From Eutreptiella sp. 'Long Island Sound 2002' (taxonomy: Eukaryota; Euglenozoa; Euglenophyceae; Eutreptiales; Eutreptiaceae), in the NCBI GenBank assembly GCA_964036045.1, contig OZ038395.1, forward strand, positions 8,590,047-8,654,046: a stretch of 64,000 nucleotides of DNA, read 5' to 3'. The translations under genes were made by a program, and so were the position numbers. Below are positions 21,284 through 35,600 of the stretch, one piece after another (position 1 is the first letter of the stretch; each line of letters begins with the position of its first letter). The notes beneath the pieces were generated by a model that saw only the letters and a program-made list of their open reading frames with translations, had not been told where the DNA came from and ran no database searches.

Positions 21284-21337
21284 TTGCGACCTTATTGCGA
21301 CTTACTGCGATCGCATTAGGTCGCAATAAGGTCGCAA
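21284..21337. repeat. 54-bp near-perfect palindrome
   Basis: Outer arms of 18 bp (21284-21301 and 21320-21337) are exact complements built from TTGCGACC and TTATTGCGAC. The centre TGCGATCGCA is itself palindromic, so about 50 of 54 bases are symmetric. Confidence 0.9.
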
Positions 21338-21502
21338 AACCCCCTCCTAGTGGCGTCAGTGCCACTCCCAATTTCCATGGTCTCGCGAATTTGGACGCTC
21401 GCGCGTTGGCCCTGAGCGACGACCAATGTGCTATGTGGGCATTACCACGGATGCTCGTCTCTATGGTGCCAGAGCTTGGTTCGGACCTGGCCACAATCAT
21501 TA

Positions 21503-22315
21503 CTATATGAGCAGTACTATATGAGGCAGAAGGCCAAAAAATATTGATGTTGGATCTCTTGAGGGATAATTCCCAAAATGCCACACACCCAAATCCCCAA
21601 GAATCAAAGAAGAAGAAACAGATGACATTGAAGAGATACAAGTAGAAGGAGATGTCATGGCATTGTCACATGTAGAGTCCGCTGAGGCTGAGGAGGAGGC
21701 ATCCAACGTCTCCTTGTGATGACATTGGTGAGCTTGGAGATAGTGGAGGCTACAAAGGAAGAACACCCTCTTCCTCCTCGTGGCAATCAGTTGATGCCTT
21801 GTATCCATATTTATAATAGACATTTCACATATCGTGAGGCTTAGTTGAGCATTTGAAAATGCTTCTCTAAAGTGTTTTTCTAAAAGCTCATAACTAGTGG
21901 ACGGTGGTAGACCCAGGTGCCCATGGTCCCTTATCATTGTGACCCACTCAGCCTGTAGGACGCGTTTCTCATGAGCTTCTGCTCCTTGGAGGGAACCTTG
22001 TGCCCTGTGTGTTTAAATCAGTGAACGTAACCTTCCAAGGGCTATCCTCATTACGGCGGCAAATGACACGACAAGAATACTAGTCTTAACTTCCTCAGCG
22101 TCTTCCTTGTGGTCTTCCGCATCCTGAAGCGATAGTTCTTGTTGCTCTTGTTGTGCGTTGGCATTTTTCCAACGTTTCGTAAAGCGGTTCCGCACCTTTT
22201 GGTCATGGCCGCCTCCACTTGCCCCGCGTTGGTCCGGATGCCACTTCCGACCATAGGGACATTGGAGATTCAAGTAGTTGTTTTTGGACGTGCTAGGCAC
22301 CAAATCGTAGTCCAC
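21503..22315 (-). other. Anonymous minus-strand frames upstream of the armadillo gene
   Basis: Frames at 21937-21503 (with STSYELLEKHFREAFSNAQL) and 22315-22013 (with VRNRFTKRWKNANAQQEQQE) look partly protein-like and could be exons of a divergent gene or a decayed transposon. No family is recognised. Confidence 0.25.
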
Positions 22316-22396
22316 TCTTCTACACGTTCTACACGTTTTAGGGATGCATGTCGTTTGAACCTCACATTACTGCCCATCATCTCCACGCGGGCGCTC

Positions 22397-23612
22397 ATGG
22401 GCGCAAACAATAATTTTCAGCTCTCCTTGTTTGAGAAGCTATGTACGAGCGAAGATCCCGACTTTGCCTGCCCCTTATATGAATTCACAGTAGATCTCTA
22501 CAAGGCTTTGGAGGGACGACCCGGAGCATCAATAAATGAGGTGTTGCAAGAAAAACTAGCCGAATTCAAAGCCGAGGAGGAGCAAATGGAAACACAATTG
22601 GCTGTCCAACAACATGCCAAAGATAAATTGCTGGTGGAACTCAAACGTGCCGAAGCCGCGATTGAATCTTTACAACAAAAGAGAAAAGGTGTTTGCGTTC
22701 GGAGAAAGTTTGCGGAATCGGCTATGTCAAAGGTTGTGGGGCAAGAATCTGACCAACGACTAACAAGTCTATCCGATCTTCGGGGGGATGACCAAAACAA
22801 GCTACAATCATTTTTGTGGTTGCTGCGGAGCACTGGCGTCAAGGAGGACGTCTTGGTGAAAGGGCTACAGCAATTTGAAAGTTTTTGTATCTTGGTCGTG
22901 GAGAATCCATGGACAGCGAATAGTATCACCTTGTGGATGGAGATCGCCACGGCAATTCTAACCCATTTAAATCTCGCCCTACCCAAGTTGCAAATTATCG
23001 AACTCCGGATCTTGACCGAAATTGTCAAAAGAAGCACAAATTTTGCCAATCAACCACGCAATCCGGGACAAGCACAGGGGATGTCACCCATATGCAATGC
23101 CATCGTCAACAACAATGGGTTGCAAATTTTGATTCGGTTGCTCAACTCCGTCAATGATGATGTGAAAATGGAAGCAGCGATGTGCATCACGGCCACTTGC
23201 AACAATGTGGCCACCAAAGAAATGTTTGGGCAATTGGGTGGTATTGAAGCATTAATCAACATCCTCAACAAGTCGAACAGCGAGCTTGTGTTGCAACAAA
23301 CCTTGATCGCAATTTGGAATCAAGCCATGTGTGACTACAACAAGGCGCTCGTGCGAACTGCTAATGGATTGCCATCCATCATCGCCATGTTGCACATGGA
23401 GAACGATACCATTCTTGAGAACGCCACAATAGCTTTGGGGTATTTGACTCGAGATGATCAAAACAAAGTGGCAATCCGAGATTGTAATGGCATCGAAAAG
23501 TTGTTATCATCCTTGTATTATCCCAACGAGTCCATACAAAGCAAAGCTGCCGGCGCATTGTGGAATTGTGCTTCAAATGCAGAGAACAAGGTGATCATTC
23601 GTCAACTCGGGG
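22397..23612 (+). CDS. Armadillo gene exon 1
   Basis: Carries the start, the coiled coil, a helical middle region and four armadillo repeats. It ends one base into a Gly codon; the donor is GTATGT at 23613. Confidence 0.8.
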
Positions 23613-26600
23613 GTATGTGGTGCTTCCCATGTAGAGGACAAGCAAAATGGTACCCCTAGATATTCTTCTCATGCATTTATTCGAGCCTTCAAAGGTGTCA
23701 ATGGGTGTGATGAGGAGGCAAATGGATGCATCGCGCTCCCCAGGGCACATAGATGCATCGTACTCCCGACGGCACAGGGTCGTCAACTCGGGGGGTTTGT
23801 CTTTGGTCTTTTTGCCGTTTCTTTAGGCAATCTCGTGTGGTTGATTATCTGTGACTTTAACTTTTGACTGTTGAAATTACCCTTGCCGCATTTTCCGCCG
23901 CTATGACTACTTGAGGCTTTTCTGGGCCGTGGATGCTCAAGTTGTTTGTGGCTCGAACAATGTCACAACTTCACGTGTGTGCGTGTGTGTATGTGCGTGT
24001 GTGTGGGTGGGTGTGGGTGTGTGGGTGGGTGTGTGTGCGGGTGTGTGGGTGAACATTGAACCCCAACATATCTCAAGGTTAGAATGGAACGACGACAAAA
24101 GGATGTTGCACGAGACAGGCGGTTAGAAGTGCTTCGGGCTCGTCCGCGTCCGTGGTATTTCGGAAACGAGAGCTAGTGTAACCTCAACAACCCTTTGAGA
24201 TTCTCGGGTGGCCCCCCCCCCACCTTGTTAGCCATAGCAACGTGAACTCGTGCGTGATGGCTACACGGCGTGCTTGTCTTAGGTCAGGGTTCATGGTTTC
24301 ATTGCGTACACATGGGTCCATGGGGTGTAAAAGCGGGTGGAAAATGATTGTCAGGGAGTGTGGTGGTGTGGTGCATTACGTAGTGTGCCAAATGCCATCA
24401 ATGTCCCACCAGCTCTTGTCCCGAGCTCGGGGTGTTGCCTCGAATGCATGCCTCCGTTTTCCTTTGTCGTTGCTTAGATTTGGCTCGTTGTAAGTGTGGC
24501 TTTGCAATGACACACACCCACGGCCAACCCCACCTTTACCCCCATTCAAGCGTATACCAGTGTTGTTTGTGACCCAGGTATTGCCACGTTGATTGAGCTC
24601 TTATACTCAACCCACGAGGCGGTGCAAGAGAATGCGGCCGGTGGCCTTTGGAACTGTGCCGTGGACACGGAAAACAAGAAGTTGGTGCGCGAGCTGGGGG
24701 GCTTGCAGCCGCTGATCGCGTTGCTTTCGTCACCGAACCCGGCGATTGTGGAAAATGCCAGCGGCACGATGTGGTTTGTGCTCTCCCATGTCATCGCAGA
24801 AATTGTTTGTGGTCGTGTTGTCACCGTTGGGAGCCTTTGCGGGCCCTCTTTTTTTTCTGAAGGACCCTAATCCCTCCCATGATTCCTCCCACCCGCACCC
24901 TACTGAGCCGCTACTAAACCGTCGGGCCCACCACCGTCGGGTAAACGCGGAAGGTTATGGTGGAGGTTTCGGTGGAGGTTTCGGTGGCGTTTGTGTGGGG
25001 GTGAGAGTTTGTAGTGCAGGTTGGAGGATGCTGCAGCACCTCGGGCTTACTACAGTGGCTTGCAGTGGTTGCTAGAGGTGAATTGAGGTTGTGTGTGAAG
25101 TTGCGGGAGATCACTGGACGTTGCGGTGTTGTGCGGTGTTGAGGTTGGTTTGATAACGCCCCCTGGCGCACCCCCTCCCTCCTGAAAGGGCGCGCTGTGC
25201 ACGGGCGCCCGGCATCCACTCGTGCATCCGTTCAGTACTTCGAGGGGACCAGTTCTGGTGTGGTGGACGGCGTCGTTTGGCATGGGATGGAGGGTCTGTC
25301 CGCTTTCACGATTGCCTTGCATTTGCTTCCCCTAGACACTGATTTGCCAAACAACACGACATTGTGAACGTTGGGTCCATGGAATTTGTGGTGTTCCATG
25401 GATCAGGGGCGGTCCGTGGGCGCATGACGCACCGACCAGGGCCCCGCCCCATTTCGGACACCGGGGCCCTTGCCCCATTTCGGACACGGGCCCCTGCCCC
25501 ATTTCGGACACCGGGCCCCTGCCCCATTTCGGGCACCGGGGGCCCGCCCTACTTCGGGCACCGGGGCCCTGCCCCGCACGCAGCGCATTATGCGAGCAAT
25601 TGGGACCAACCCCCGCAGGAGTCGAGGTAGCGGAGTGGGTGCAGTGGGAAATGATAGCGGAAATTGCTCAGCCATTGCTGGGACAACCCCCTCAAAAGGT
25701 GCGCGTGGCGTGTGAAATGGCATGCGTACGGGGTATGCCAATGCGCAGTTTGCGCGTGTCCGTGTCAATGCTGCGTGTGAGTGGCACACGTGACATGTAA
25801 ATTGTACGTGTAACTTGTGCGTGTAAATTGTATGTGCAAATGGTACGTGCAAAATGATACTTGTAAATTCACGCTCAAGTATCGTTTGCCGCCGCATTTC
25901 CTGCCATTCGTGCTTTTTTTTGCATTGCTGCATGGGGTTTAGCTGTCTTGTGGTCTGCCTTTTGTTTTAGTGCCCTTGGCGCTGCCGCACCACAAGCCAC
26001 AACTCGTGCTTGTAGAACCCTCTCGTACACGTCCGCAGGAATTGCGCGGCGGTTGCAGAAAACCGGGTGGCACTACGCAAGTTCGGCGGTCTGCAGCCGC
26101 TCTTGAACCTGCTGTGGTCGAAGAACGAGAACATCCAGGAGAACGGGGCGGGTGCCATCCGGAACTGCTCGTTCAACGACCAGAACAAAACCGCGTACCG
26201 TGAGCTGGTATCGCCGCACTGTGCTCGTGTGCTGCAGCCCCACAGGAACGGGCTGGAGTGGGGTTCAGGCCTTTGCTTAGTGGCTGGTTGATACTATACC
26301 GGGGGGGGGGGGGGGTGGGTGGGTGGGTCAGAGGCCAAAAAAAAGTTTGTGTACCTAAAATCGACCTCCAAGTTCGGGCGCCTTTGATAAATTTCATTTT
26401 TTTCCTGAGGAAAAATTCTATTGCCTTCGGCAAGTCCACCTCGCAGAGAATCTACCGCGAGCCACACACACCCAAAATAGGGTGGAAACTACATAAATAC
26501 CGGCTAAAACATGCTTTACATACCTTGGATGATCATTTTAGGTGATCACGGTATCAAAAAAACAAGTTTCGAAAACTTCGATTTTTGAGCTGCCCAGGGT

Positions 26601-29600
26601 GACAAACTGCATAAACTGCATAGCAGGTTGTGTACCAATCCCTTGGGAGACCCCCCCCCCCTTGGACCTAATACCCAAATCGGGTGAAAAACACGTAAAT
26701 ACGGCCTAAAACATGCTTTACATACCTTGGATGGTCATTTTAGGTGATCACAATATCACAAAAACAAGTTTCAAAAACTTCCATTTTTGAGCAGTCCGGG
26801 GCGAAAAACTGCATAAGCAGGTTGTGCACCCGTCCCTTGGGAGCCCCCCCCCCCCCCCCCCGACCTGATACCCAAATAGGGTGAAAACACGTAATTACGG
26901 CCTAAAACATGCTTTGCATAGCTTGAAATGTCATTTTGGGTGGTCACAATATCAAAAAAACAAGTTTCGAAAACTTCGATTTTTGAGCTGTCCGGGTTGA
27001 AAAACTGCATAAGCAGGTTGTGCACCCGTCCCTTGGGAGACCCCCCCCCCCCCGGACCTAACACCCAAATAGGGTGAAAAACACGTAAATACGGCCTAAA
27101 ATATGCTTTGCATAGTTTGAAATGTCATTTTGGGTGGTCACAATATCAAAAAAACAAGTTTCGAAAACTTCGATTTTTGAGCTGCCTGGGTTGAAAAACT
27201 GCATAAGCAGGTTGTGCACCTCCCCATTCACTGGGCCATTATTGGTGGAAACAGTCATTTCGCGTCTTTGGCACGGGTTGTGAACGGCCATAAGCAAGGG
27301 TAGACACGGCAAAAAACGTCCTTTCGTATCCTAGTAGGCATATACTGTCACAACATCCCCACTCGCACCCCTCGGAGTGGGTACCACGGGTTCACCGAGG
27401 TTGCCAAAACCGCCAACATAGCATAAATGGCTGAAAAGTGCATAAACTGCATAAGCGCTCGTCCCACTCCGCCCCATACAAACCCTATGGAGTCGGGACC
27501 CGGAAACACTTTTTCGGCTCAAAATCGAAAAAAACCAAAAGATTCATGATTTTCGACCCAAAAAAGGGGGGGGGTCATTTTTTCGACATTTTTGACCCCC
27601 CCCCCCCCCACCCCCCCACCCCCCCCCACCCCCCCCCCTAAAAAGTGGGTTTCAAGTGGGGGGGGTCTGGGGGGGTCCGGACCAAAAACTCATTGGGGGA
27701 TGCGTTTATTGGACAAAATAATGATTTTACAAGGGGTTAAACTAACAATTCAACCCCTTGGGGTAGAGTACGCGAATAGGCCCAAAATGGGGGGTATGTG
27801 GCGTTTTCCCCATATATACGCCTGCCTGGCTTTGATCTAACAACCTCTGCGAGGTGATTTTCTGATGTGGGTGGGTGGGTGGGTCAGCCAAAATCCCGGG
27901 GGGCCAATTTGACCCCCCCCCCCCCAGTATCACTAAGCAACGGCCTGGTGGGGTTCTACGCCTCGTTTCAATCTCAGTCAGTCCCTCACCCCCCCTTTCC
28001 AGCGGCCCCAAGGTTTCGCGGCTTTGGCCCATCGTGCTGTTCCTCCAAAGGCAAAATGCCTAGAAATGCTGCAGACTACTTGTCACACTTGGTGTCCCGG
28101 GACCTGTGCTACATTTGCCCCTTGCGGTGCCGGGCCCCCTCCCAATCTTCACAGTCTTGGAAACGGCTTCCTTTTTCTGAGTAGATTGGCTATGCCACAA
28201 AGAATGTACAAAAGGAAACCTGAGAATACAACCTTTTCCCATGAGAGTATCGGAATAAAGGGCCTCCCGTCAGGCCACCATTGGGCGAACCATCTTTGTG
28301 GCATACGCACTGTGTACCCGAGATCTTGGAAACGGCTTCCTCTGCAGGCTGCCGGCGCCAGCGTTTCCCCACCGTCTGTGCCGGCACATTGTCAGCGCAG
28401 CGTGCATGGCGCGCGCGACCCAGAGTTATTCCCCCGCAATCGATGATTTCCGAAAAAAAACGGAAGCCGATGACAGTCCCAACACTCCAGCGTGGTACGT
28501 ATATCGCAGGCCCATAGTAGATTTAAGCAACGTGCGGGGCCGTGTAGATTGCGCCTGCGGGCGGCACATTGTCCGCGCTACGGTGGCGCATATGGTATTT
28601 AGAAGTCTGGGGTGCAGTTCGATACAGCAATGGGCAGTTTTAGGACACGCTTTATCGGCCAACCGGCCGTAGACGCTTTCCGCCATTCGTCTTGGCGCGA
28701 TTCAATTTTGATTCGCAGTCGCGCAGCACACAACTACGTCGCAAATGACGAGACGGTGGAAGGGACGTGACAGAGTCCACAGCAGCCAACCGGGGCCGGT
28801 CGGACATGTCGAACCGTGAACTCGAACGTGTGCTCGTCATTGCGCCGGAGTTTGGATGCCCGGTTCCCCTGATGCCCTTATTTGGACCCCCCCCCCCCCT
28901 GTGCTGCAGGATAGGGCAGAGCTGGTTGACTGCATGGCATCGCACAATCAGGAACATCGCGCTGGTGGTGCCCATATGGTTCGCGGCCGTTCACCGTTTC
29001 CTCCCGGGCAACCCCCGCACACCCCCTCTTTGCTCCCATCCAGGGCTGTCCCGAAGAAGCCAGATTGCTTGCTTTTGCTAAGGACCGCCCCAAGGGACCA
29101 GCGACCGCCAACCGCCAACCGCCACCAACCGCCAACCGCCAACCGCCAACCGCCACCAACCGCCAACCGCCAACCGCCACCAACCGCCAACCGCCAACCG
29201 CCAACCGCCACCAACCGCCAACCGCCACCAACCGCCAACCGCCAACCGCCACCAACCGCCAACCGCCAACCGCTAACCGCCAACCTTTGAAGCAGAGGAG
29301 GTCCCATGTCCAGGGAGCAGAGAGCGTCCCCGTGAACGTTTCGTTTCTGTTGGTGTTACGAAGAACCCCCCCGCCCCCCCCTCGAGGACAGCCCTGCTCC
29401 CATCTGACATACTTTGCACGCCGCACAGGCTCGCACTCCCCACACACATGGCCCCGCACCACATTCACGTTGACCACTCGGCGCACTTGACTGGCATGTT
29501 TGCGGTGCTTGGCGTCTTTCAAGCCGAGCCGTCCGCCACCAACGATTGGGGCTGAATGCCGCAGGTCAGCCGGTGCCGCTCTCGCCGCCCCCCGTGCCCC

Positions 29601-32600
29601 GTCCCGCGCGCGGTGTCCCAGGGAGGCATTGAGATGTTCGTCGACCTCCTGGACAAGTGCTCGTTCCGGGTGCTCGAGAAGATCATCAGCACGCTGCTGA
29701 TCTGCAGCATCAACGCCGAGAACAAGGACGTCATCCGGCAGTGCAACGGGTTCCCCAAGCTCCTGGACTGCCTCAGCCACCCGGAGCTCTGCATTCGCGA
29801 GAAGGCGGTCGGGATCCTGCGCAACTGCTCCACGACGGCGGAGAACCGCCTGGCGCTCATCAAGTGCAACGGGATTCCTCGGCTCGTGCAGGTGCCGGGG
29901 GCGCTGGGGTGCCAGCGCTGGGGCGCTGTGGGTCTGCTCGCAGTCCCCCGGGTTTTAGACCCGCCGGTAAGTGGGATCTGGGTCTTTGGACTCGCTTCTC
30001 ACCTGCGGACTCTGATCGTCGGAAATCCCCCCCCCCCCCCGGGTCCAACGAGAGCCTTTGTCCAGCGAACACTTGGTGTTCAGACCGTGTTTCAAGCCTC
30101 CGCACCAGCCGCCGGGGCGGTGAGTGTCGGTGAGTGGTAGAAATTCCCAATTTTCTGTCAGTGCGGTGTCGGTGAGAGGAGGCGTTTCTGGGGCACGATT
30201 CCTCGGGGGGAAATCAAATTTGGTGAAAGGAAACAAAAATTTGGGCCATTTTTGCACCCAAACCCTTGGAACTCAGACCCCCCCCCTCCCCCCCACAGAG
30301 TTTTGCTTAACAACTCAGCATCTCCTGGGGGGGGCTGGGGGGGGGTCCAACACCCCCCCCCCCTCAGACACAACCGACCAAGGGAATGGGAAGGGAAGGA
30401 GTGTGGTGAGGCCGATGGGCACTGCGGCCTACGGAGGGAAAGGCCAAGGGAAGGGAAAGGGAAGGGGAGAGGGAAGGTTAGGGCAGGGAGGAAGAGGAAG
30501 GTCAAAGGGTGGTGAGAAGCCGATCGGCACCACCGGCGATGGCGGGAAAGGGTCCAAGGGAAGGGCAGCGAATGGCGATCGGCCAGTAGGCGCCACCAGC
30601 TGCAGACGAGATCATCACACCATGGCGTCATGCCAAAACCCCCCCCTCAGACCCGGATTTCATAGTGGGAAAAAATGAAATTTTACAAAAGGAAATATTG
30701 ATTGGGGCTGTTGTTGGTACACAAACTTCAGGATTTTCGGGTTCCAGACCCCCCCTCCCCCTCAAGGAAAACTTTGCCCCCCCCCCCCCCCCCGCTCTAA
30801 AACAGGCCCATGCAGTGCCCATGCGCAGTGTTGAGCTGTCCATTCGTGCAGGTCCTCAACGGCCCGCCCGAGACCCTGTCCCCCAGCATCAAAGAGTACA
30901 CCGCCGCCTCCCTGTGGAACCTGGCGCGGGACGACCCCAGCAAGGCCACCGCGCGGCAGGAGGGGGCCATGGTCGCACTGGTCCGCCTGCTCCAGGACCC
31001 CTCGGAGGGGGTAGTGGAGAACGCCGCGGGCTCCCTCCTGTCACTGACCATCAACGCAGAGAACCGTGACCACATCCAGCAGATCGGAGGCATCCATCAG
31101 CTGGTGTGCAGTGTGGCCCCAACAACTCTTTTTTGCTCGTTAAGGACAGCCCGTAGGGACTGCCAACCGCCAACCGCCAACCGCCAACCGCCAAAAGTTG
31201 TTCAATAATTCTTCGCGCGCGTGTGTGTGCGTGCGCGCGCGCGTGGGTGTATTTTCTCGATCCGAGCAGGGACACGTGGCAGTGCTTTTGGCCTCTGGGG
31301 CGGCCAAACCAGGCGGGCGACAATACCACAGCCACCGCAAGGGCACACCCCTCAACCCAAAGTGTGGGGACCGAATGGTCTGGGAGGGGCTGGGTATCAG
31401 CGGTTCCATCGCAGGGGCCAGCCGAGTGCCTGGGGATATCGTTCCCGTCCACCCCTCGCTCTCCTTCCTCGCGGGAAGGCGCCGCTTGGCGTCGGACATG
31501 CCCTGTCTTGTTTGGCGGTCCTGCTGACGAGCGGTCTAGCACTGTGGGGCTCTGTTGTGCTCGTGTTGTTGCGCAATCGTGTGTGTGCGCGCGCGCGCTG
31601 CAGTTTGCGTTGCAGGACCTGAAGACAGCTCTGATAGCAATGCTCCAAGTGTACACCCACTGTACGGTCCTGTATGGTATACTACAAGCGCGCGCGCGCG
31701 CGCGCGTGTGTGTGTGTACGTGTAACAGGTCACACTGAGCCACACGCTGGACGCAGCACGTTCCCACTGCTGGTGGTGCGGGGGGCAGGTATTACTGAGT
31801 GGTCGGTTGTTGGTTCCCGCACACGTGTGCGTTTGTGTGTATGACCTGGCGGTGGGTGGCATCTGCGGGGCCTGGAACGGGGACATTTGAACCCTGGACC
31901 AGCTGGTTCAGGCTTGTAGAGGCCCTGGGTGTGGCTGTGCTGCTTGACCGACTTCCGCAGTGCAATGTGTGTGTGTGTGGGACGTCAATGATGGCGTTCC
32001 CTGCATGTTTGTATCCCTGTTGAACTGACGTTATCACAGTCCTCACAGGGGGCGGAGGGGAAGGGGAAGGGGTATTGAGATCTGACCCCTGAGAGGGAGC
32101 AAACGTTTCCACAAGTTTCCAAGACGTTTTCAAATGTTTCCAGAAGTTTCCAAGACGTTTCGAAACGTTTCCAAAAGTTTGTAAGACGTTTCCAAACATT
32201 ACCTGAATTTTCCAAGAAGTTTGCACGTCGCATGGTACATACCGACCCTGCTCCGTGATAACCTGAAAAGGTAGGTGATACCCTGGTGATGTCGTCGTGA
32301 GTTCAGGCCAGTACTGCCCCAGGGCAGCACCGTCCTTCTTCCTTCCCAGGACAAGATCACTGCTGCGCGCCTGTCCCCGCAGAAAGGCGCCGACTGGCGT
32401 TGAACATGCTTTGTCTTGTTTGATGACCAGCTGACGAGGAATTGACATTCGGACCCGGCGTTGTGCTGCTCGTCTGTTTGTTTGCAATTCGTGTGTATGC
32501 GCATGGACCCGTGACACTCGTCAACCACTGCCCTGGCCAGTGGCAGCCAGGGCTGTCCTTTAGGAATGCTTACGAATGTTTCTTTTCTGTTTTTTCACTA

Positions 32601-35600
32601 ATGACGGCTTATGATTATCGGCAGCAGGATTCGGTTCACCGACGGGCGGTTGACACTCAACCGACAGCGGTTGGTGCGTAACGGACGGGATGTGACGATC
32701 AACCGACAGCGGTCAATCGTCGGCTGGCGCTCTACGGAGGTCCGAGCGTGCTGGAGCCCAGCAGTTTCTCTTTTCTTTTTTTTGGCATGAAGGACAGCCC
32801 CGGCGGTAGCCCCGTGTACCCCCAAATTCCCAGTCCAAACCGGGGCTTCAAGAGGCAGCCGCATCCCTTGCGTTGACAGGTCGCCCTATTGAGCTCCACC
32901 AACGAGTTCATTCTGGAGAATGTGGTCGGTGCTCTCAAGAACTGCACGGCCAACAACGAGACCAATCAGGTACTTGGTGCACGAGGCAGAGGAAAGGGGC
33001 TGCTGGCGAGCTGGCAGACGGCAGGTGGCCCGGGCCCACTGTAAATTCGTTGCCATAAATAGGGACCACCAGAGTTTTGCTTAACAACTCAACATCTCCT
33101 CGGGTGTGTGTGGGGGGGGGGGATCTGACACCCCAGCCCCCTGGGACCCGGATTTCATACTGGGAACAAATGAAATTTGCACAAGGAAATTTTGCTTTGG
33201 GCTATTTTTGGTACACAAACTTTTGGATTTTTGGGCTCCACCCCCCCCCCCCCCGCCTTTAAGCAAAACTCTGGGGGGCACCGCAGCGGCCGCGCCGCCC
33301 CACGTCGGGGCTTAGATTTCTATTGCCGGGATCATCCGAAAGAGGGATTGGCACGTTGAGACGGGGGCAGCTATGGGTTGTGGGGGTCACCCCAAAATGG
33401 GTTTTGCAAATCCGGTAGCCCCCTACGTATGGCAACGAATTTACAGTACCCAATGTCCTGTTCAGGCCAATGATGCTTGTTTTTCAAAGGTGAAACAGGC
33501 GCGTAACGCATTTTGTGTCGCATGCGCCCGACAGTTGTGGCATCGAAACGACCGCCTGTCGCCAGTGGTACTTCAAGGCACCGCCTGAAGGCTAACCCCT
33601 TGAACCTTCGTCTCGACCCCCTGTACACCTTCATAGTGCTCTGAAGGTTTCGTGCGCGGGGGGGGGGGGGCGGTGCCATGGGGCGCCCTGATGCACCGAG
33701 CCTTCGCAAATGGAGTCGGCGAGTCTATGAGCTGTGCCTGCTCAGTGCCAGGGCCGGGGAGAGGCCGGGGGACGTGTGGAGGACACGGAGGGGCGACAGC
33801 CCACGATGTGAACAACCGGACATTTCAGGCATTGGTCTTGTGATGAAGCCACGACGGGCCACAGTTTGGCGGTGCGTTGAAGCAATTGTCACGGATTTGC
33901 GATCGGTGTTGGGGCGATGAATTGCCGGTCATGTTGGGGGTCTGCGCGGGGTGGTCTGCCGCAGGCACCCGAAGGTGATGGATGTGGTTGCAGGCTGATT
34001 GCAAATGGGGTGGGGGCAGGGGCTGGAAGCAATTTGCGTTGTAAATTACGTGATTTTTTGCAAATCGGGCTGGAAAAGGCACCGGTTTCTGTAAATTTTC
34101 GTAGGCTCAGTGTGAATTGGGGAATTCAAGTGCTTTGCATGCCGTTGTAGATGTAGACCCAGAATTCTGCTCATTCTGTGGTGAGTTTCGTGGCTTGGTC
34201 TTTGCTTTGCCATATGTTGTCGCGAGGCGCAAGCGACCAATCTTCAACACACGAAATTCTGGTGCGTTGATTTTTTATGGTTGTTTGAGCAGCTGAGTGA
34301 CACCGTCTTTTCTTTGAGTAGACACAATTTCTTCGGAATTTTGCACCCTTTTTGGGGGGAGGATTCAGGCCATTTTTGGAATTTTTGTACACCATTTTAC
34401 GTCACTTGGGGGCCGGGGGCCGAACGCCCTGTAAACCCCCGTAAAAATAATCCGCTTGTGTCGTTGAAGTAGCGCTGGCCACTGGGCCCTCCCTTCGGCC
34501 GTGTGCCCACACTGCGTCTCCCCGACAGATTCTGGTGCGAGATCTTGGAGGTCTGGAGACGCTGGTGGGCCTTCTGGGCAACGCCAACGACAACGTCGTG
34601 CGGGAGGCGACCCTGTGTCTCAAGAACATGGCCAGCAACGAGGAGAACAACATGCTTGTGGGTATGTGGGCGGCTGTGTGCCCGTGCCCTGCCAGTGCCA
34701 GTGGGACCTGCACCACGGGCGGCCCTCCACGACCCTCGACAACGCCACACACCCTCCGTCGTCACACCCGTGGCGACCCTCGACACGCCTTCGACGCCCC
34801 TCGACAACCCTCGACAACCCTCAATGACCCTCGACGCTGGAGACCCAGAGCCGCCGGCCAATGTGAACCGCCCCCCCCCCCCCTCCCCCTTGCGCAAGCA
34901 GAGGCTTGTCCAAGCAACGGAGTGGGCGTTGAACCGCTGTTTTCTGGATTTTTTTGGGGGGTCCGCTGTGTTTTGTGGTCCTGAACGCAGGATTGGGCGT
35001 TCGTGACGCACTTGTAGAGGGAAAGGGGGGCTCATTCGTGTCTGTGATGGTGCGTTCTGCTCATCACAACATCGTACCACACATCACAGCCCCACGCGGT
35101 TTGTTTGGATGTGATGTTCGGGCCATGGCTGACGTGGCTATTCCCGGCGTGGCTGTCACGTGCGGTGCTTTGCTGTCGTGTGTGTCGCGCGCACGCACGG
35201 CGCTGTCTAAGCGCGCGGGGGGGGGCTGGGCGTTGAACCGCTGTTTTGCCGGGACTTTTGGGACCGCGGCCGTGCCTGTGCACGGGAGGGGGGGGTGTAC
35301 TCGGGTCTACTATCGCGTGTGTCTGCAGAAAGTTTCGCTGTTCCGGAATCGCCCGTTGTTGTCGAAGGTGGTGGTCTTTCCTCGCCGGTCGGTTCGGTTC
35401 GAGGCGTTGAAGCATGAAATGGCCTCCGATTGGCGCGTCGGCTGCTATGACTGCTAGAGCAGAGCAGGACCCCCTCGAACGAGCTTCGGTGCCAATGGAA
35501 GAAAAGGACGAAGCCCCCATGCCCCAACCATCCGCACCAGCCGCCGTGGCGGTGAGCGTCGGTGAGTGGCAAAAATTCCCATTTTTCCGTCGGTCAGTGC

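Noticed and set aside
28878-29780. 300-codon minus-strand frame in intron 3
   Set aside because: It is produced by the AACCGCC microsatellite and by the reverse of armadillo exon 4.
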